Positions 61,041 through 64,000 of a DNA stretch of 64,000 nucleotides are shown here, piece by piece. Positions within the stretch are counted from its first letter, which is position 1. Each line of letters begins with the position of its first letter. Origin of the DNA: a virus. The stretch lies in IMG/VR virus record IMGVR_UViG_3300030419_007131, positions 101,066 through 165,065 of that record, one strand, 5' to 3'. Below the pieces are notes generated by a model. That model saw nothing but the letters and a program-made list of their open reading frames with translations, did no database searches and was not told the DNA's origin. The position numbers were made by a program, and so were the translations under genes.

Positions 61041-61279
61041 TCTACCACCACAATCTCGTTCGTGCGAATGGATTCTTCCCATTCTTGTTGGTCGTGCAAA
61101 GAGTGGTGCGGCCCCTTACACCAATCCACAACCACTAGGTATTCGTACTCGTCATTGTCAAAGAAATTGATGCCTTCAAACTGCACTTCTTTCACAATCC
61201 CAACATCATGCTGAGGGCTGTCACGGTCTAGCGTGAAGTTATCATACCAGCGAAGCAACTGTCCTACTTTGGGAATCAT
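61037..61279 (-). CDS. GDLV-family protein, divergent
   Basis: 80 residues. MIPKVGQLLRWYDNFTLDRDSPQHDVGIVKEVQFEGINFFDNDEYEYLVVVDWCKG has KVGQLLRW...VGIVKEV....  VVVDW. The N terminus is extended by two residues and the middle is longer. Ends NEIVVVE. ATGA overlaps at both ends. Confidence 0.7.
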   Translation of the reverse strand: MIPKVGQLLRWYDNFTLDRDSPQHDVGIVKEVQFEGINFFDNDEYEYLVVVDWCKGPHHSLHDQQEWEESIRTNEIVVVE

Positions 61280-61500
61280 TGCATAATCTCCATCTGCCCT
61301 TGATACAAGGATTCCTCAATCATTTCAGGGCTGTGGTGGGTGGTGTTTTTGGTTATCGCCCACGCAATATGGTAATAACCACTCCAATCCTCGCCGGGGA
61401 GTTGTGTCACAATCCCCAACTCATCAATGTCGGCACCCTCGGTATCATCCCCGTGCCAGCGAACCAACATTCCAATTCTCAAATCAGCGTGAGTTTGCAC
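61276..61500 (-). CDS. GDLV-family protein, divergent
   Basis: 74 residues from a GTG. MQTHADLRIGMLVRWHGDDTEGADIDELGIVTQLPGEDWSGYYHIAWAI: RIGMLVRW...LGIVTQ.....  I.W. The core begins about eight residues in. The 5' end overlaps the preceding gene by 17 nt. Function unknown. Confidence 0.68.
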   Translation of the reverse strand: MQTHADLRIGMLVRWHGDDTEGADIDELGIVTQLPGEDWSGYYHIAWAITKNTTHHSPEMIEESLYQGQMEIMQ

Positions 61501-61684
61501 GAGAGATTACCTCCAGAGTGTCGCGCCGGGTGTAAACATCCCAGCTATCTCCAGCTTCCAAATCAGTATCTAAAAAGCGTACCCAAACATGGATGCCTTC
61601 AGTTCCTACAATATATCCCGCCGCATGTGTGGGCAGACTTAGGGACCTTACAAGGTCCCCCACTCTCGGTGCTTCACTAGCCAC
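61484..61684 (-). CDS. GDLV-family protein
   Basis: 66 residues from a GTG. MASEAPRVGDLVRSLSLPTHAAGYIVGTEGIHVWVRFLDTD: RVGDLVR...AGYIVG....  VWVRF. Ends TLEVISRANSR. An 8-nt overlap at its start. Confidence 0.7.
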   Translation of the reverse strand: MASEAPRVGDLVRSLSLPTHAAGYIVGTEGIHVWVRFLDTDLEAGDSWDVYTRRDTLEVISRANSR

Positions 61685-61907
61685 GCTGAATCCTTATCTC
61701 GCCTGCTTCCAAGTAGTCGTCAAGTTCATGATAGTAATAGTGGAGAGGCATCCGGTGGGTGTCTTTACCCATAAATTGAATCAGCAGAGCTTGTTCGTCG
61801 TGAGGATCAACGTCGGTGCCCACAACGTAGCCCGCACAATCGTTCGCGCCACCTTCCCCAATAAAAACAACAAGGTCGCCCCGTCTCAAATCGTCTATCT
61901 GATTCAC
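61677..61907 (-). CDS. GDLV-family protein
   Basis: 76 residues from a GTG with GGAGGG 7 nt upstream. MNQIDDLRRGDLVVFIGEGGANDCAGYVVGTDVDPHDEQALLIQFMG: RGDLVVF...AGYVVG.....  LIQF. Close to the gene at 61484 (AGYIVG/AGYVVG). First gene after the promoter at 61930. Confidence 0.72.
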   Translation of the reverse strand: MNQIDDLRRGDLVVFIGEGGANDCAGYVVGTDVDPHDEQALLIQFMGKDTHRMPLHYYYHELDDYLEAGEIRIQRG

Positions 61908-61929
61908 GCCTACCCTCCATTGTGCTTAC

Positions 61930-61958
61930 AGCATACCACACAAAGCAGGCTAAGTCAA
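61930..61958 (-). promoter_or_regulatory. Early sigma70-type promoter
   Basis: TTGACT (61953-61958), 17-bp spacer, TATGCT (61930-61935). The 20 bases after the -10 (GTAAGCACAATGGAGG and flanks) are identical in the promoter at 63940, so the two leaders share a common origin. Confidence 0.9.
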
Positions 61959-61981
61959 GGGCTATTTCTCAAACCATAGAT

Positions 61982-62176
61982 TCACGCCGCCGAGACTACT
62001 TCAAAATACTTGGAGGGATACCAGTCATTATCAACTCGGATGTTGAACTGTGCTTCGGGGTCGCGCTCGTGGCGATACATTCCCGTCACGAGAACAGCCT
62101 GCCTCTTTGCCGACCACTCTCTATTGTACCTCCAGGTATAGCCGTGCTTCACTCTTACAAGGTCACCGACTTTCAC
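61982..62176 (-). CDS. GDLV-family protein
   Basis: 64 residues from a GTG. MKVGDLVRVKHGYTWRYNREWSAKRQAVLVTGMYRHERDPEAQFNIRVDNDWYP: GDLVRV...VLVTGM.....  IRVDNDW. Ends YFEVVSAA. 14-nt overlap at its start. Function unknown. Confidence 0.7.
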   Translation of the reverse strand: MKVGDLVRVKHGYTWRYNREWSAKRQAVLVTGMYRHERDPEAQFNIRVDNDWYPSKYFEVVSAA

Positions 62177-62363
62177 TTACAATCTCCAAGTCTTTCGGTA
62201 TTACCCAACTCACATCCTGACCACCATCATCCAACCACTGAACACGCACTTCCTTGTAAGGAGGATCCCCCTCGAACATCGGTGACTTGAAGATCTCTAC
62301 TATTATTCCCGCAGCGCGTTTTCCTTCGCCCCACCGCAATGCCACCAAATCACCGATTTTCAC
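62163..62363 (-). CDS. GDLV-family protein
   Basis: 66 residues from a GTG at 62363 (GGAGG upstream; a 10-codon extension is not needed). It starts KIGDLVALRWGEGKRAAGIIVEIFKSPMFEG, then EVRVQWLDDGGQDVSW: full pattern. Ends LEIVSESR. 4-nt GTGA overlap with its upstream neighbour. Confidence 0.74.
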   Translation of the reverse strand: MKIGDLVALRWGEGKRAAGIIVEIFKSPMFEGDPPYKEVRVQWLDDGGQDVSWVIPKDLEIVSESR

Positions 62364-62563
62364 CGTACCACCTCCAGTTCTTCGGCTACCCACTGTACTT
62401 CGTTCGTGGAGTCAAACCAGTAAACCTTCCAGCGTTTAATTCGCTTGCCACTCTTAGTACTGTATTCCCCTAAGCCAGTGATAAGACCCATACGCCTCCA
62501 CGGGGGCGGAGACTCGTGCAAGTCCTCGCGCCCTTTCCACGTTACCAAGTCACCGACCTTCAC
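62360..62563 (-). CDS. GDLV-family protein
   Basis: 67 residues from a GTG. MKVGDLVTWKGREDLHESPPPWRRMGLITGLGEYSTKSGKRIKRWKVYWFDSTNEVQWVAEELEVVR: GDLVTW...GLITG.....  KVYWFD...EVQWV, the fullest example of the pattern, with the C-terminal ELEVV strand. 14-nt overlap at its start. Confidence 0.75.
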   Translation of the reverse strand: MKVGDLVTWKGREDLHESPPPWRRMGLITGLGEYSTKSGKRIKRWKVYWFDSTNEVQWVAEELEVVR

Positions 62564-62750
62564 TTACAACCTCCAAAAACTCGGGCAACTCGGTACTCTT
62601 CTCGGGATGGCTCGCACGACCACTCGGCAGCGCGTGCTGGTCCAACCACAGAACATCCACCGCCATGCCGTTGAAACCAACTATTATTCCCATGCAGTTG
62701 TGCAAGCCGGTTAGGGATTTGTCGTATTTTACCAAGTCACCGATTTGCAT
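62550..62750 (-). CDS. GDLV-family protein
   Basis: 66 residues. MQIGDLVKYDKSLTGLHNCMGIIVGFNGMAVDVLWLDQ: GDLVKY...GIIVGF...  VDVLWLD. Ends FLEVVSEGR. ATG start; 14-nt overlap at each end. Confidence 0.75.
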   Translation of the reverse strand: MQIGDLVKYDKSLTGLHNCMGIIVGFNGMAVDVLWLDQHALPSGRASHPEKSTELPEFLEVVSEGR

Positions 62751-62964
62751 CTTCTGGCTCCACGCTGGAGATTACTTTTACGCATGCGGCCCTTTGCCAG
62801 CTTCCGCCCGGCTTTTGTTTCAGGCTTCCAAGACCTTTGCCGTCCCAGATTACCTTGACTTCGTGCCGCTCCCCTAAGTCACGAATGTCTCTCGTGTCCA
62901 CAATAATCCCCTGAAGATTGTGGTAGGAGCCACCGACCCACTTTACTAAATCACCGATTTTCAC
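62737..62964 (-). CDS. GDLV-family protein
   Basis: 75 residues from a GTG. MKIGDLVKWVGGSYHNLQGIIVDTRDIRDLGERHEVKVIWDGKG: GDLVKW...GIIVDT....  VKVIWDG. The C terminus is longer and ends EPEDANR. 14-nt overlaps at both ends. Confidence 0.74.
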   Translation of the reverse strand: MKIGDLVKWVGGSYHNLQGIIVDTRDIRDLGERHEVKVIWDGKGLGSLKQKPGGSWQRAACVKVISSVEPEDANR

Positions 62965-63100
62965 TGATTACCTCCAACCCCGATTCTTCAAAAAGAATAG
63001 GATGAGTGACGCCCACGATTTTCACCCACTTATCGTCAGCCCACTCCACAATCCAGAGTGAGCCATCAATCTCATACCTCAGCAGGTCGCCCCGTTTCAT
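62951..63100 (-). CDS. GDLV-family protein, short (49 residues)
   Basis: MKRGDLLRYEIDGSLWIVEWADDKWVKIVGVT followed by an acidic FEESGLEVISENR end: GDLLRY...  WIVEW..  and the LEVISExR tail keep it in the family, with the middle shortened. Overlaps upstream by 29 nt and downstream by 14 nt. Confidence 0.66.
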   Translation of the reverse strand: MKRGDLLRYEIDGSLWIVEWADDKWVKIVGVTHPILFEESGLEVISENR

Positions 63101-63287
63101 AATTTCTACTTACAACTTTCCAATGTTTCGGTGCAGCCATTTCTGGGCGGTCTGAATCAAAAAACTGAATCTGTATTCTATCGAACACAAGAGCTTCCAG
63201 GCTCACCACCATCGCAATAGGCGACGGACATTCGCGTGTCCCAAAGTGCTTTAGTGTAATCAAGTCGCCTACTTGAAAGTCCATCAT
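63072..63287 (-). CDS. GDLV-family protein
   Basis: 71 residues. MMDFQVGDLITLKHFGTRECPSPIAMVVSLEALVFDRIQIQFFDSDRP: VGDLITL...IAMVVS....  IQIQFFD. Ends HWKVVSRNYETGRPAEV. ATGA overlap at its start. Function unknown. Confidence 0.7.
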   Translation of the reverse strand: MMDFQVGDLITLKHFGTRECPSPIAMVVSLEALVFDRIQIQFFDSDRPEMAAPKHWKVVSRNYETGRPAEV

Positions 63288-63460
63288 GGCTCCAGCGAAA
63301 GGATTTCAAAGTTTTCCAACTGATACCATGCGTTCACATGGTCGCCCGCGAACTGAATCCACTCCCCGCGCTGGTCGCACTTGTATCCTGTAACAATTTT
63401 CATTATCTGAGAGCAGTCGCGCACGAGTGCTCCAATCATTACCATTCCGCGAGCCTTCAT
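63284..63460 (-). CDS. GDLV-family protein, divergent
   Basis: 58 residues from the ATG at 63460, chosen because it shares ATGA with the stop of the short peptide gene upstream. MKARGMVMIGALVRDCSQIMKIVTGYKC then WIQFAGDHVNAWYQLENFEIL: IGALVRD...MKIVTG....  IQFAG matches the family loosely. Confidence 0.62.
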   Translation of the reverse strand: MKARGMVMIGALVRDCSQIMKIVTGYKCDQRGEWIQFAGDHVNAWYQLENFEILSLEP

Positions 63461-63525
63461 CGTCGGTCGTCCCAGTGATTCCAAATGTAAAGTAGACACG
63501 CAGTCCCGATCAAAAATTCTAGCAT
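63457..63525 (-). CDS. 22-residue membrane peptide
   Basis: A very short frame, MLEFLIGTACLLYIWNHWDDRR, with a near-perfect Shine-Dalgarno sequence (AGGAGAATATAAG before ATG) and an ATGA overlap with the next gene. One hydrophobic span and a charged end. It may be a leader peptide or a membrane micro-protein. Confidence 0.6.
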   Translation of the reverse strand: MLEFLIGTACLLYIWNHWDDRR

Positions 63526-63536
63526 CTTATATTCTC

Positions 63537-63917
63537 CTAGTAGCAAATGTTAGTGGTAGCGTAAATGTCCCAGAAGCCGCATCCCCGAGTTTCGATGTCG
63601 GTGTCCTCCTCGCCAACTCTCACAAACTTGATGTGTTCGCTGGAGGCTTGCGGCTTGCCATCGACTTCAAACTCATATTCATCGGACTCGGCCTCGATAA
63701 TGAACCTCTCAAGTGTTTGGATACACTCGTAGGAGTCGTACCACTTGATACCGTCCCAGCGAATAAGCCACGATTTCTCGTTTTCGTAGTTGCGCTCAAA
63801 GTAATCGGCGTCGTTGAATACCAAGGCTTGCGCTGCGGCATTTTGAGAACACGCGAGCGTCAAAAAGGGTGTTAGATGCTTACTGATTGCTAGAACAACT
63901 TGAGAGCGATAGCCCAT
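63537..63917 (-). CDS. Conserved phage protein (MGYRSQV type)
   Basis: A 126-residue protein. The start MGYRSQVVLAIS and the pattern WLIRWDGIKWYDSYECIQTLERFI with YEFEVDGKPQASSEHIKFVRVGEEDTDIETRG are, from memory, found in many phage early regions. It is acidic with four to five Trp residues. GGAGGT 5 nt before the ATG; promoter at 63940. Function unknown. Confidence 0.75.
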   Translation of the reverse strand: MGYRSQVVLAISKHLTPFLTLACSQNAAAQALVFNDADYFERNYENEKSWLIRWDGIKWYDSYECIQTLERFIIEAESDEYEFEVDGKPQASSEHIKFVRVGEEDTDIETRGCGFWDIYATTNICY

Positions 63918-63939
63918 TACATACCTCCATTGTGCTTAC

Positions 63940-63968
63940 AGCATACCACGGGAAGCGGCTGCTGTCAA
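63940..63968 (-). promoter_or_regulatory. Early sigma70-type promoter
   Basis: TTGACA (63963-63968), 17-bp spacer, TATGCT (63940-63945), followed by the leader GTAAGCACAATGGAGG also seen after the promoter at 61930. Transcription runs left into 63917. The last 30 bases of the window hold nothing recognisable. Confidence 0.9.
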
Positions 63969-64000
63969 GACCTAATCGGCAATCGTGAAATCATAGGGCG

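Larger units (their letters stand above)
60193..63460 (-). repeat. Tandem array of GDLV-family genes with overlapping ends
   Basis: Sixteen small proteins of one family and two short membrane peptides stand head to tail, with one promoter inside. Members start M(K/Q)xGDLV or a near variant and end in L-(E/V)-(L/V)-V-S-E-x-R. Seven junctions overlap by exactly 14 nt of the form RTGAARRTCGGTGA: the start codons of one gene (M/V-K-V-G-D) and the last codons of the gene before it (S-E-G-R-stop) are the same bases read in two frames. This suggests repeated tandem duplication with a fixed junction. Confidence 0.85.

Noticed and set aside
1-64000. tRNA genes
   Set aside because: The only tRNA-like T arm and acceptor I could find belong to the tmRNA at 29056-29367.

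Overview
The window looks like part of the genome of a large T4-like (myovirus-type) tailed phage. The evidence is a gp55-like late sigma factor, a tail-hub protein carrying a peptidase domain, a PIN-PhoH protein, an amidase endolysin, dense packing with 4-17 nt overlaps between genes, and almost all genes on the minus strand. Several small proteins resemble ones I know from marine T4-like phages. The host cannot be named. Consensus sigma70-type promoters and a one-piece tmRNA fit a proteobacterium-like host, but not one that relies on the permuted two-piece tmRNA of alphaproteobacteria or marine cyanobacteria. That host inference is weak.

Layout, left to right. (1) 1-4279: virion/baseplate proteins, an M15-peptidase hub protein, the gp55-like sigma factor and small conserved neighbours. 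(2) 4293-22599: an unbroken 18-kb leftward block of nucleotide-sugar and glycosyltransferase genes. It includes an RmlB-like dehydratase, cupins, a split HldE-like kinase/nucleotidyltransferase pair, a PLP sugar 3-dehydratase whose active-site lysine is replaced by histidine, a split TPP enzyme, several SDR enzymes, a WecB-like epimerase and five or six glycosyltransferases. (3) 22612-29000: a Cas4-like nuclease, PhoH, small proteins, a membrane-anchored matrixin-like protease and a lipoprotein. (4) 29056-29367: a complete tmRNA gene. (5) 29399-40946: a cassette of proteins whose N termini look like T4 capsid-targeting sequences, each ending in an (L/F)xE|G/A prohead-protease-type site. Their bodies carry kinase-like, metallopeptidase, HAD, ParB-like, ligase-like and nucleotidyltransferase domains. 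(6) 40962-43826: a thioredoxin lipoprotein, a small HExxH protein, a thioesterase, an amidase endolysin and an HNH nuclease. (7) 43916-48404: the only rightward operon, YeaH/DUF444 - SpoVR - PrkA, with a perfect sigma70 promoter and a strong terminator. (8) 48399-50241: small membrane proteins. (9) 50542-63917: probable early region, leftward, driven by nine consensus-like promoters. It contains a MoxR ATPase plus a VWA/zincin partner, zinc-knuckle and SWIM proteins, and a tandem array of tiny MKxGDLV proteins whose ends overlap by a recurring 14 nt.

The likely logic: the right end is transcribed by host RNA polymerase early in infection, the left end and the capsid-targeted cassette are late (gp55-dependent), and the tmRNA and PrkA/SpoVR/YeaH operon tune host translation and stress physiology. 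The most promising candidates for an undescribed system are the cassette of putatively packaged effector proteins (30.6-40.9 kb) and the overlapping GDLV array (60.2-63.5 kb).
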